From: Streptomyces sp. DH41
GTDB lineage: Bacteria > Actinomycetota > Actinomycetes > Streptomycetales > Streptomycetaceae
DNA: 64,000 nucleotides
Assembly: GCF_029813785.1 (NCBI RefSeq)
Contig: NZ_JARVKY010000020.1
Coordinates: forward strand, 1 to 64,000
Direction of reading: 5' to 3'
Shown here: piece after piece, positions 24,454 to 32,175 of the stretch
Numbering within the stretch: the stretch's first letter is position 1
Layout: the number at the start of each line of letters is the position of its first letter
Position numbers and translations under genes: made by a program
The notes under the pieces: generated by a model
Databases searched by the model: none
Told to the model about the DNA's origin: nothing
The model's input: only the letters and a program-made list of their open reading frames with translations

Positions 24454-24873
24454 TCACTCGCCGGGGCCGGCGGTGGCCCGCGGTGCCGCGCTCAGGTGCT
24501 CGCCGATCTTCTTCACGAGCATGTTCATCTGGTACGCGACCACACCGACGTCGGCGTTCGGGCCGGTGAGTACGACGAGGTGGGCGCCGGGGCCCGCCGA
24601 GCTGAGGATCAGGTAGCTGTTGGCCATCTCGATGAGAGCCTGCCGTACCGGGCCGCCGCGGAAGTCCATGCTGACGCCCTTGCTCAGGCTCATCAGGCCC
24701 GACGCGGTCGCCGCCAGCCGCTCGGCGTCGTCGCGCGGGAAGCCGGTGGACTTGCTGACGACCAGTCCGTCCTCGGAGAGCACCACGGCCTGGCTCACGT
24801 CGGCGACCCGCTCCACGAGTCCGGTGAGCAGCTGGTCCAGCTCGGTGTGCGTGGCGGGGGAGGGTCGGGTCAT
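24454..24873 (-). CDS. cvnB: conservon roadblock/LC7 protein CvnB
   Basis: 139 residues with a roadblock/LC7 domain (LDQLLTGLVERVADVSQAVVLSEDGLVV near the start). Roadblock proteins usually modulate small GTPases, consistent with the CvnD partner. Its ATG overlaps the cvnA stop by 4 bp. Confidence 0.9.
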   Translation of the reverse strand: MTRPSPATHTELDQLLTGLVERVADVSQAVVLSEDGLVVSKSTGFPRDDAERLAATASGLMSLSKGVSMDFRGGPVRQALIEMANSYLILSSAGPGAHLVVLTGPNADVGVVAYQMNMLVKKIGEHLSAAPRATAGPGE

Positions 24874-27383
24874 CGCGTGTCCTTCGTGGGCGGTCGGTGG
24901 TCGGGGGTCGGTGTCGAGGGGGCGGCGGAGGAGAGTGCCTGGTCGTCGGCGTCCGTACCCGTCGTACTCGTGCTGTCGGCGTCGGCGTCGGCGTCGGCTT
25001 CGGCGGCCTGGGCCCGCAGCGTGCCGCGTTGGAAACCGGCGAGGGACGAGGCGGCGCGCTCGGCCGTGAAGTCGGGGTAGTCGTCGGGCACAGCGTCCGG
25101 GCCGTCCTGGCCGGCGCCGGCGTCCTCGTCGCGCAGTTCGGCGGCCAGGCTGGTCTGCGGCACCCGGCGGGGCAGCGGGGCCGGCCCGTTCCGCTCGGTG
25201 GCGGACGTGGACGCGGTCGCGGAGGGGGCGGGAGCGCCGGGCCGGCTCGCGGGTACGGACCGCACCGGCCGAACGGGGCGCTTCGCGGGAACGGGGTCTC
25301 CCTCGGAGGCTGAGGACACGGAGGACACGGAAGACGCGGAGGACAAGGAAGGCACCGGCGACGCGGGGTTGCTGGGCGCCCCGAGGGCCGCCGTACCATC
25401 CGCGTCGTGGGCCGCGTCAGGGTCCGCGCCGTGGGCCGCGTCGACCGGCTCGCGCACCACGATGTCGTGCGGGATCAGCACGATCGCCGTGGCTCCGCCG
25501 TACGGGGAGGGGCGCAGCGTGACGGTGATGCCGTGCCGGTGCGCGAGCCGGGCGACGACGAACATGCCGAGCCGCAGGTCGTCGGCGAGCGCGACCACGT
25601 CGAACTGCGGGGGCACCGCCAGATGGGCGTTGAACGAGGCGTAGTCCTCCTCCGACAGGCCGAGCCCGCGGTCCTCGATCTCGACGGCCAGGCCCTTGGC
25701 CACCATCGCCGCCCGCACCCCGACCGGGTTGGGCGCGGGGGAGTAGGCGGTCGCGTTGTCGATGAGCTCGGCGAGCAGGTGGATCACGTCGGCCACGGCG
25801 GGCGGCGCGAGCGCCACCTCCTCGTCGGTGTGCACTTCCACGCGCTGGTACTCGGCGACCTCGCCGACGGCGCTGCGCAAAATGTCGACCAGTGCGACGG
25901 GTTCGCGCCAGGTGCGCCGGGGCTGCTCGCCGCTGATGATGACGAGGTTCTCCTCGTACCGGCGCAACTGGCTGGCGGTGGAGTCCAGTTCGTACAGGCC
26001 CTTGAGGATCTCCGGGTCGGTGTGCTCGCGCTCCAGCGCGTCCAGCTTGCCGAGCTGCATGTTGACGAGGTTCTGGCTCTGCCGGGCGATGCCGAGGATC
26101 ACCTTCTGGAAGCCGCGCCGGGTGTCGGCGAGTTCGACGGCGGTGTGCACGGCGGTGCGTTGCGCCGCGTTGAACGCCTGGGCGACCTGGCCGAGTTCGT
26201 CCCGTCCGTAGTCCAGCGGCGGTGTCGCCGACTCCACGTCCACCTTCTCGCCCCGTTCCAGCCGGGCCACCACGTCGGGCAGCCGTTCCTCGGCCAGGCT
26301 CAGGGTGGCGAGCCGCAGCCCGCGCAGCCGCCGGGACAGCGAGCGGGTGATGCGCCAGGACATCACGACGCAGAGCACCAGGGCGACCAGGCCACCCGCG
26401 CTGAGGGAGGCGGCCGTGATCAGCAGCCCGCTCGCCTCGTCGGCACTGCGGTCCAGCAGTCCGTCGGTCTGCTGCCGGATCAGTGCCTCGTACTGGTCGG
26501 AGACCGTGTCCAGCGCGGCGGTCCAACGCTGCCGCGAGTCCGGCAGGACGATCATGCCGTCCCGGTCCCCGTCCCCGTCCGCCGCGCGGGCCGCGAGCAC
26601 CTGGTCCTCGACGGCCTCCAGGGTCTGCCACTCGGTACTGGCGAGGACCCGCTCGGTGTGCGCCTTCGCGCTGCCGGTCAGGGAGGGGACGATCTGGTCC
26701 TGGACGAGCCAGCGCCGGGTGTGGGCCAGCTGGGCGAACTGCGCCCACTGCTTCTCGTCCATCCGGCCGGCGGGCCAGGCCAGGGTGAGCCGGGCGTTCT
26801 CCTGGGAGATCAGCTCCGCCGCGTGTTCGAGGGCGACCAACGGCCCGGCCTGAGAGGTGAGGTCGCCGTCGTCGACCTGGGAGAGTTCCTGGAAGGCGTG
26901 GATCTGCTCGTCGATGATCGACGTGTACTGGTCGAGCGCCTGCTCGGGAGTGATGTCGCTGGGGTCGTCCACCTGGTTGCGGTAGTACTCCAGGCTGCCC
27001 ACCGAGCCGAGCACCGAGTACAGCCGGTCCGAGACCCGGGCGGGCGCGCGCTCGATCGCGTCGGACTCACCGACGAGCTGGGCGACCGCCTGGTCCGTCC
27101 TCTTCCGCTGGGCGTCCAGTTCCGCCCGGTCGCCGCCGGGCCCGGCCAGCCAGGCGGCCGACAGACTGCGCTCCTTCTGCAGCGCGAGCGCCGCCTCGGT
27201 GCCCATGGCCCCGGTGTCGCGGCTCAGCTCCGTCTGCGAGCGCAGCCGCAGGCCCTCCGAGAACATCTGGATCGTCGTCACCCCCCACACGGCGGCGAGG
27301 GTGACGCCGGGGACCAGGGCCAGGAGGATCAGGGAGAGACGTATGGAGCCGAGGCGGCGCCGGGCACCTGTCCGTGCAGACAT
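24870..27383 (-). CDS. cvnA: conservon sensor kinase-like protein CvnA with nitrate/nitrite-sensing (NIT) domain
   Basis: 837 residues. TM1 is about 13-35 (LSLILLALVPGVTLAAVWGV), then a large extracellular helical NIT-type region with KERSLSAAWLAG. TM2 is about 320-345, followed by HAMP, a coiled region and an ATPase domain with N-box LAELIDNATAYSP (about 536) and G1 IEDRGLGLSEEDY. There is no canonical H-box, as is usual for CvnA, so phosphotransfer to a regulator is doubtful. The last 200 residues are low-complexity (Ser/Val and Asp/Ala repeats). It heads the cvnABCD block and lies 98 bp after a sugar-binding lipoprotein gene on the same strand. Confidence 0.9.
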   Translation of the reverse strand: MSARTGARRRLGSIRLSLILLALVPGVTLAAVWGVTTIQMFSEGLRLRSQTELSRDTGAMGTEAALALQKERSLSAAWLAGPGGDRAELDAQRKRTDQAVAQLVGESDAIERAPARVSDRLYSVLGSVGSLEYYRNQVDDPSDITPEQALDQYTSIIDEQIHAFQELSQVDDGDLTSQAGPLVALEHAAELISQENARLTLAWPAGRMDEKQWAQFAQLAHTRRWLVQDQIVPSLTGSAKAHTERVLASTEWQTLEAVEDQVLAARAADGDGDRDGMIVLPDSRQRWTAALDTVSDQYEALIRQQTDGLLDRSADEASGLLITAASLSAGGLVALVLCVVMSWRITRSLSRRLRGLRLATLSLAEERLPDVVARLERGEKVDVESATPPLDYGRDELGQVAQAFNAAQRTAVHTAVELADTRRGFQKVILGIARQSQNLVNMQLGKLDALEREHTDPEILKGLYELDSTASQLRRYEENLVIISGEQPRRTWREPVALVDILRSAVGEVAEYQRVEVHTDEEVALAPPAVADVIHLLAELIDNATAYSPAPNPVGVRAAMVAKGLAVEIEDRGLGLSEEDYASFNAHLAVPPQFDVVALADDLRLGMFVVARLAHRHGITVTLRPSPYGGATAIVLIPHDIVVREPVDAAHGADPDAAHDADGTAALGAPSNPASPVPSLSSASSVSSVSSASEGDPVPAKRPVRPVRSVPASRPGAPAPSATASTSATERNGPAPLPRRVPQTSLAAELRDEDAGAGQDGPDAVPDDYPDFTAERAASSLAGFQRGTLRAQAAEADADADADSTSTTGTDADDQALSSAAPSTPTPDHRPPTKDTR

Positions 27384-27481
27384 CGTCGTCCTAGGCGATC
27401 AGTGGGGGAGGGGGGCGGTTGTGCGCGGGCGCGGCCACAGGCGCCGGCAGGGGCACGGGCGCCCGCGGTCGCGGTGCCTGG

Positions 27482-28495
27482 TCAACGGGTGCCGCCCGCT
27501 GCGTACTCGGCGACCGCGTCGGCGTTCGTCCGGGTCACGAACGCGGGACCGGTCAGTACGGGTGCCACTCCGCCACCGCTGACGTTGCCGTTGGTGCGGT
27601 ACAGCCAGAGCGCGTCCACCGCGAGATAGCCCTGCAGGTACGGCTGCTGGTCCACCGCGAACTGCACGTCCCCGCGCTTGACCGCGGCGACGAGGTCCTC
27701 GTCGAGGTCGAAGGTGGCGACGTGGGCATCGCTGCCCGCCTCGTCGACCGATTCGACCGCGGTGAGGGCGAACGCCGCGCCGTTCATGATGACTTCGTCG
27801 ATGCTGGAGTCCTGCCGCAGCCGTGCGGTGACGGCCGCGTTCACCGCCTTCATGTCGGTGCCCTCGACGTAGAGCATCTCGGTCTCGCCCTTGAAGGTCT
27901 TCTTCACCCCGGCGCAGCGGGCCTCCAGCGCGACGTTGCCCCGCTCGTGGATGACGCACAGGGCGTGCCGGGCCTTCAGGGAGGTCAGCTTGTCGCCGAC
28001 GGCCCGGCCCGCGACACTCTCGTCCTGTCCGAAGTATCCCAGGAGCCCGACGGACCGCCAGGCGTCGATGCCGGAGTTGAGCCCGACCACGGGGATGCCG
28101 GCCGCTTTGGCCTCGGCGATCGGCCCCTTCATCGCCTGCGGTTTGGCCAGAGTCACGGCGATGCCGTCGGCCTTGTCGCGGATCGCGTCCCGGACCAGGC
28201 CGGCCTGGTCGGCGGCGTCGGCGTCACCGGCGTACGTCAGGTCGACGCGGTCCTTGGCGGCCGCCGCCTCGGCGCCCTTGCGCACCCGGTCCCAGAAGGC
28301 GTCGCCCTCACCGCCGTGGGTGACCATGACGATCTTCATCCGGCCGGCGCCGGACCCGCCGGCGGCGTCCGCGGCCGAGCCGTCCTCCTCCCCGCCGAGG
28401 GCGGAACAGCCGGCCGCCAGCAGACAGACGGCCGCGGCGAGAACCGCGGCGCGCAGGGGTCCGGGGGAGTAGGTGGGCGGGGCAGATGTGCTCAT
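27482..28495 (-). CDS. orphan sugar-binding-type lipoprotein upstream of the conservon
   Basis: 337 residues. Lipoprotein signal with Cys30 (LLAAGC). The mature part is a periplasmic-binding type I (ribose/autoinducer, Peripla_BP_4) domain: KIVMVTHGGEGDAFWDRVRKGAE, DGIAVTLAKPQAMKGPIAEAKAAGIPVVGLNSG, and VDQQPYLQGYLAVDALWLY. No permease or ATPase gene is nearby. The next gene on the same strand is the membrane sensor cvnA, so a ligand-presenting role (as with LuxP or ChvE) is plausible. ATG 28495 starts the signal peptide. Confidence 0.88.
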   Translation of the reverse strand: MSTSAPPTYSPGPLRAAVLAAAVCLLAAGCSALGGEEDGSAADAAGGSGAGRMKIVMVTHGGEGDAFWDRVRKGAEAAAAKDRVDLTYAGDADAADQAGLVRDAIRDKADGIAVTLAKPQAMKGPIAEAKAAGIPVVGLNSGIDAWRSVGLLGYFGQDESVAGRAVGDKLTSLKARHALCVIHERGNVALEARCAGVKKTFKGETEMLYVEGTDMKAVNAAVTARLRQDSSIDEVIMNGAAFALTAVESVDEAGSDAHVATFDLDEDLVAAVKRGDVQFAVDQQPYLQGYLAVDALWLYRTNGNVSGGGVAPVLTGPAFVTRTNADAVAEYAAGGTR

Positions 28496-28822
28496 GGGGG
28501 TTGGGCACCTCGCTGTGCGGCCGAGCAGGAGGAACGGGACGAGGTGGACCGGAGCCGCTGGTCGGTGCGCCAACCGGATGTACTTCGCCTGGCCGGAGCA
28601 AACAGTGTGTGACGGCTGGTAGTCAAGTGACCAGTGATCAGTTGTGAGTTGTCGGTGCCGCATCGTGATGAACGGGACGAGCGAAGGCGCGCGTGGAAAC
28701 CCGGCGTCCGGCTCCGGGTGCGTGCCGGGGCGCGGACGCCGGGTGGCCCGGTGCCGAAGGCGTCGACGGCCGGATGGCAGGGGTGTCGACGGCCGGGTGC
28801 CGGGTTGGGCGGCCCGGTGGCT
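28496..28822. other. intergenic region, no gene found
   Basis: 327 bp between the sugar-binding lipoprotein start and the DUF6114 stop, both on the minus strand. The right part is GC-rich with runs of CGGGTGCCGG-like sequence. A less GC-rich segment around 28590-28670 is the likely promoter area for the lipoprotein gene, but I found no convincing -35/-10 pair. Confidence 0.5.
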
Positions 28823-29281
28823 TCAGGCGGGTTCGCCGGCCCGTTGTTCCAGTGGCCGTTGAGCCGTCCGCGCGGCCCGGGCCGCCTTCCTGCGGCGTCG
28901 GCGGTCGCGGCGCGACTCCTGGTCGGGCAGCCAGCCGAAGACCAGGCAGCTGCCGACGCAGCCGAGGAGCAGACCGACGAGGAACCCGCCCAGGTTGGAG
29001 GTGACCCACGTGCCCAGGGAGGCCAGGACGCCGATGAGCGAGTAGAAGAGGCGCTGGGCGGGGTTGACCAGGGTCAGCGACCCGCACAGCAGCATCACGA
29101 CCGGCAGGAGGTAGCCGGCCACGCCCTGCATGCCGACGTGCAGCACGACTTCGAACGACGCCTTCATGGTGAACAGGACCTCGGCCCCGGCCAGAGTGAG
29201 CAGCAACCCGCCCCAGAACGGCCGGCCGGAGCGCCAGCGGCGGAAGCCGGCCCCGAAACCCGTCCGCCCGTCGCGGGGCAT
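28823..29281 (-). CDS. DUF6114 membrane protein
   Basis: 152 residues with four membrane segments (PFWGGLLLTLAGAEVLF, GVAGYLLPVVMLLCGSLTLV, LFYSLIGVLASLGTWV, GGFLVGLLLGCVGSCLVFGW) and a basic C-terminus. This matches the actinobacterial DUF6114 family, usually found with DUF6230. Its ATG overlaps the stop of the DUF6230 gene by one base (TGATG), so they form a coupled pair. Function unknown. Confidence 0.85.
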   Translation of the reverse strand: MPRDGRTGFGAGFRRWRSGRPFWGGLLLTLAGAEVLFTMKASFEVVLHVGMQGVAGYLLPVVMLLCGSLTLVNPAQRLFYSLIGVLASLGTWVTSNLGGFLVGLLLGCVGSCLVFGWLPDQESRRDRRRRRKAARAARTAQRPLEQRAGEPA

Positions 29282-29979
29282 CAGCAGCCCGACCCGCTGA
29301 AGCGCAGCTTCAGGCCGGGCAGTTTGAACACCGCGGCCGTGGTGGCGTAGTTGGTCTGCCGCAGGTTCTTGATCTGCACGGTGTCGGCCTGCTGGCTGAA
29401 GACGCCGATCGGCCCGCGGCCCTTCGGGCCGGCCTTGTCCAGCGTGCTGGCGTCGTTGCCGATCTCGATGTTGTTGAAGGAGGCGTCGCCCGACAGGAAC
29501 GTCGAGTCGGTGGTCAGATCACTCGCGGACACCTTGGTGTCCCCTTCGCCCGCGGTGATGAGCAGGTTGGTGCCGCCCAGGTCGACGCTCTGGCACAGCT
29601 TGGTGAGCTTGGCCTCCTTGATCACGGAGGTGACGACCAGCACCTGACCGCCGGTGTCACCCGCGTTCGGGCTGCCCTCGGCCATGTTGTCGAGGCCGCC
29701 GAACTGGGCGAACCCCTTGCCGTCGAGCTCCGTGGCGGTGACGGTGAACGGCATGCCGGAGATCGCGAACTGCACGCCCAAGGCACCCTGGGCGGTGAGG
29801 ATCGCCAGGCCCGCGGTGACCGCGGCGGCCGGCACCGCCAGCACGGCGGCCCGGCGCAGCCTGACCCGGCCGCGTCTGGTGGGTGCGTCGGCGGCTTGGG
29901 GCGTGGAGACGCCTTCCGGGCCGCTCTCGGGTTCGGGGGTGTTGCCGGCGGACGGGGTGACGTCCGAGGACGAGGCCAT
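29281..29979 (-). CDS. DUF6230 membrane-anchored secreted protein
   Basis: 232 residues from ATG 29979 (GGGAG upstream). The N-terminal cytoplasmic tail is Pro/Glu-rich, then one membrane segment (AAVLAVPAAAVTAGLAILTA) and an extracellular domain starting GVQFAISGMPFTVTATELDG and ending LPGLKLRFSGSGC. This is the DUF6230 family. Two cysteines (about 140 and 232) could form a disulfide. Earlier in-frame starts up to 30117 would add a repeat-coded tail and were rejected. The 5' region carries tandem 15-bp and 16-bp repeats. No function is assigned. Confidence 0.85.
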   Translation of the reverse strand: MASSSDVTPSAGNTPEPESGPEGVSTPQAADAPTRRGRVRLRRAAVLAVPAAAVTAGLAILTAQGALGVQFAISGMPFTVTATELDGKGFAQFGGLDNMAEGSPNAGDTGGQVLVVTSVIKEAKLTKLCQSVDLGGTNLLITAGEGDTKVSASDLTTDSTFLSGDASFNNIEIGNDASTLDKAGPKGRGPIGVFSQQADTVQIKNLRQTNYATTAAVFKLPGLKLRFSGSGC

Positions 29980-30024
29980 GTCTGCTCCCAGAGGCAAAGT
30001 GAACGCGGATCGGGCTTCAGCTAC

Positions 30025-30102
30025 ACGTTCTTGAGCGGCACGTTCTTGAGCGGCACGTCGTCCTGGCGCGGACAGCGGCTGGTGCTGACAGCGGCTGGTG
30101 CG
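30025..30102. repeat. two sets of short tandem repeats in the DUF6230 leader region
   Basis: ACGTTCTTGAGCGGC occurs twice in tandem (30025-30039 and 30040-30054) followed by another ACGT. A second pair, GACAGCGGCTGGTGCT/G, lies at 30071-30086 and 30087-30102. Both sit between the predicted minus-strand promoter at 30167-30196 and the DUF6230 start, so they would be in the 5' untranslated RNA. Confidence 0.7.
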
Positions 30103-30166
30103 GACGTCTCCCGGCATCTCCCGGCGGGTGCGGGGCTTTCACGTTACGCACCAGTAGCCAATCGGG

Positions 30167-30196
30167 AAGTTACCGGTGGTTACAGCGCAGGGTCAA
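30167..30196 (-). promoter_or_regulatory. candidate promoter of the DUF6230-DUF6114 pair
   Basis: On the minus strand TTGACC (complement of 30191-30196), an 18-bp spacer, then TAACTT (complement of 30167-30172). It is the best vegetative-type match in the 607-bp divergent intergenic region 29980-30586 and would give a leader of about 180 nt. Confidence 0.45.
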
Positions 30197-30310
30197 GCAA
30201 GTTGTGAGTAAAGAGTGGGGATCGTGTGCCACCTGTCGCGTTTCCGGCCCGGCACTCCCGGTGATCCGCGATGATCCGCGTCGAGTTCGAGGCAACTCCT
30301 GTGCGAACGC

Positions 30311-30340
30311 TTGACGTTGACTGCCCGTCAGGTCTACAAC
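30311..30340 (+). promoter_or_regulatory. candidate promoter of the secreted-protein gene at 30587
   Basis: TTGACG (30311-30316), an 18-bp spacer, then TACAAC (30335-30340), a good match to a vegetative streptomycete promoter. The transcript would have a leader of about 240 nt before ATG 30587. Confidence 0.45.
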
Positions 30341-30586
30341 TTCCCCTGTTTCCTGATTTCCCGGATCCGTGGCGCCGGATCCGTTCCCGCGGCGCCGTCC
30401 GCGTTCCCGGCCCCGGGACTGTCCTGTGGACAGGACCCGGCCCCGCCCCCAACGGGGCACGCCCCACCTCTGGGCACGGCCCACCTCCTGGGCGCGCCCA
30501 GGAATCTCATCGCATCGGCCCGGTCGCACCCCGCGACCGGCCCACCCCTGCTTCACCGAACCCCACTTCCAAGAAGAGGTAGCCGC

Positions 30587-31258
30587 ATGCGTACTCGCAC
30601 TCGTACTCTCCTCGCCCTCACCGCGTCCGTCGCCGCGCTGACCCTCTCCGCGGCGGTCCCCGCCGTCGCGGGCACCCCGGCGGCCGACACCCCCGTCCTC
30701 ACCACCGGCGCCGTCGGCGGTGCGCCGGTGGCGGTCGGGGACACCCTCACCGCGTCCCTGGCGAGCGGCAGCAGTGCCACGTTCCACTCCAGCGCGACCG
30801 GCACCAGCGGCGTCTCGTGCACGGCCTCGCAGTTCACCGTCGCCGTCACCGACAACCCGACCGCGCCCGGTACGGCCACCGAGTCACTCACCGCACACAC
30901 CTTCGACAGCGACAGCTGTACGAGCAACGTCGTCGGTGTCATGGACGTCACCGGGATCAGGGTCGACAACCTGCCCTACACGACCACCGTGTCCTCGGAC
31001 GGCACCGTCACCGTCACCCCGCCGAGCGGCTCCGCCGTCCGGACCACGGTCACGCTGCGCACCCTCCTCGGCAGCGTCAACTGCGTCTACGAGGCCCCCG
31101 GCCTGTCCGGCACGGCGAGCAACGACACCAACTCGATCGCCTTCGCCGACCAGCACTTCACCAAGGTCTCCGGCTCGGGACTCTGCTTCGCCAACGGGTA
31201 CTTCACCGCCACCTACGCCCCCGTGACCGACGGGGCCGGAACGGTGTACGTCAACTGA
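30587..31258 (+). CDS. secreted protein of unknown function
   Basis: 223 residues. Sec signal (TLLALTASVAALTLSAAVPAVA, cleavage near AVAG). The mature part is Thr/Ser-rich with beta-strand-like spacing and four cysteines (SGVSCTAS, DSCTS, VNCVYE, GLCFANG) that could make two disulfides. It looks like a small extracellular beta protein; no family is recognised. ATG 30587 has AAGAAGAGG upstream. A strong hairpin follows the gene. Confidence 0.75.
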   Translation: MRTRTRTLLALTASVAALTLSAAVPAVAGTPAADTPVLTTGAVGGAPVAVGDTLTASLASGSSATFHSSATGTSGVSCTASQFTVAVTDNPTAPGTATESLTAHTFDSDSCTSNVVGVMDVTGIRVDNLPYTTTVSSDGTVTVTPPSGSAVRTTVTLRTLLGSVNCVYEAPGLSGTASNDTNSIAFADQHFTKVSGSGLCFANGYFTATYAPVTDGAGTVYVN

Positions 31259-31309
31259 ACGAAGCCGAACGAAGCTGAACGGAACCGGCCGGAACCAACC
31301 GGCCGACCG

Positions 31310-31344
31310 GGTCCGGCCCGCGCCTCGTACGGGCGGGCCGGACC
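31310..31344 (+). terminator. hairpin terminator after the secreted-protein gene
   Basis: GGTCCGGCCCG (31310-31320) and its exact complement (31334-31344) with a 13-nt loop, 52 bp after the stop. There is no T-run, as is usual for streptomycete terminators. Confidence 0.6.
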
Positions 31345-31406
31345 GCGGTCCACGGGGCCGCAAGCGCGCTGATCTGACGGTGAGTTATCGTGTACAGGGG
31401 GTTAAG

Positions 31407-31424
31407 ACAGGCGGCACGGCCTGT
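31407..31424. promoter_or_regulatory. candidate operator upstream of cprB
   Basis: ACAGGC (31407-31412) and GCCTGT (31419-31424) form a palindrome around 6 bp, 29 bp upstream of the cprB ATG. Gamma-butyrolactone-receptor-type regulators bind palindromic elements of about 20-22 bp and often control their own gene, so this is a reasonable autoregulatory site, but the match is short. Confidence 0.35.
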
Positions 31425-31452
31425 TGAGTTCCAGCCCAGGAGAGATCAGCCG

Positions 31453-32100
31453 ATGGCGAGGCAGATACGCGCCGAGCAGACCCGCGCGACGATCCTCGGG
31501 GCTGCCGCCGACCTGTTCGACCGTCACGGCTACGAGTCGACCAGCCTCAGCGAGATCGTGGCCCACGCCGGAGTCACCAAGGGCGCCCTGTACTTCCACT
31601 TCGCGGCGAAGGAGGACCTCGCCAACGCCATCATGGAGATCCAGTCCAGGACCTCGCGCCGGCTGGCGACGGATCTCGACGGCCGGGGCTACACCTCCCT
31701 GGAGGCGCTGATGCGGCTCACGTTCGGCATGGCCCGGCTGTGCGAGGAGGGGCCGGTACTGCGGGCCGGTCTGCGGCTCGCCACCGGGGGAGTGCCGGTA
31801 CGGCCGCCGCTGCCGCATCCCTTCACCGAGTGGCGGGAGATAGCCTCCTCCCGTCTCCTGGACGCCGTCAGGCAGTCCGACGTGCACCCGGACATCGACA
31901 TCGACTCCGTCGCCCACACCCTCGTCTGCTCCATCGTCGGCACCCGCGTCGTGAGCGGCACCCTCGAACCGGCCGCGCGGCAGCCCCGCCGCCTGGCCGG
32001 CATGTGGTACATCCTGATCCGCGGCATGGTGCCGGTGACCCGGCGCGCCCGCTACCTCACCCTCGCGGCCCGCCTGGAACGGGACGCGAGCGCGGCCTGA
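31453..32100 (+). CDS. cprB: gamma-butyrolactone-receptor-like TetR-family regulator CprB
   Basis: 215 residues. The N-terminal helix-turn-helix reads TRATILGAAADLFDRHGY and TSLSEIVAHAGVTKGALYFHF, the ArpA/ScbR signature. The ligand domain continues with RLTFGMARLCEEGPVLRAGL and PHPFTEWREIASSRLLDAV. From memory this is nearly colinear with S. coelicolor CprB, a regulator affecting antibiotic production and sporulation. Its position one gene upstream of geosmin synthase matches too. ATG 31453 has AGGAGAG upstream. Residues that define a ligand pocket cannot be judged here, and CprB's natural ligand is not settled. Confidence 0.9.
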   Translation: MARQIRAEQTRATILGAAADLFDRHGYESTSLSEIVAHAGVTKGALYFHFAAKEDLANAIMEIQSRTSRRLATDLDGRGYTSLEALMRLTFGMARLCEEGPVLRAGLRLATGGVPVRPPLPHPFTEWREIASSRLLDAVRQSDVHPDIDIDSVAHTLVCSIVGTRVVSGTLEPAARQPRRLAGMWYILIRGMVPVTRRARYLTLAARLERDASAA

Positions 32101-32175
32101 TCCGAGGCGGGCGGCCCACCCCGGCACACGGCCGGCTCCCCTTCCCGCCCCGCACCGCGCGATACGGTGAGGCGC

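Noticed and set aside
23492..27383. Ordinary two-component system
   Set aside because: There is no response regulator; the roadblock, DUF742 and GTPase genes define a conservon.
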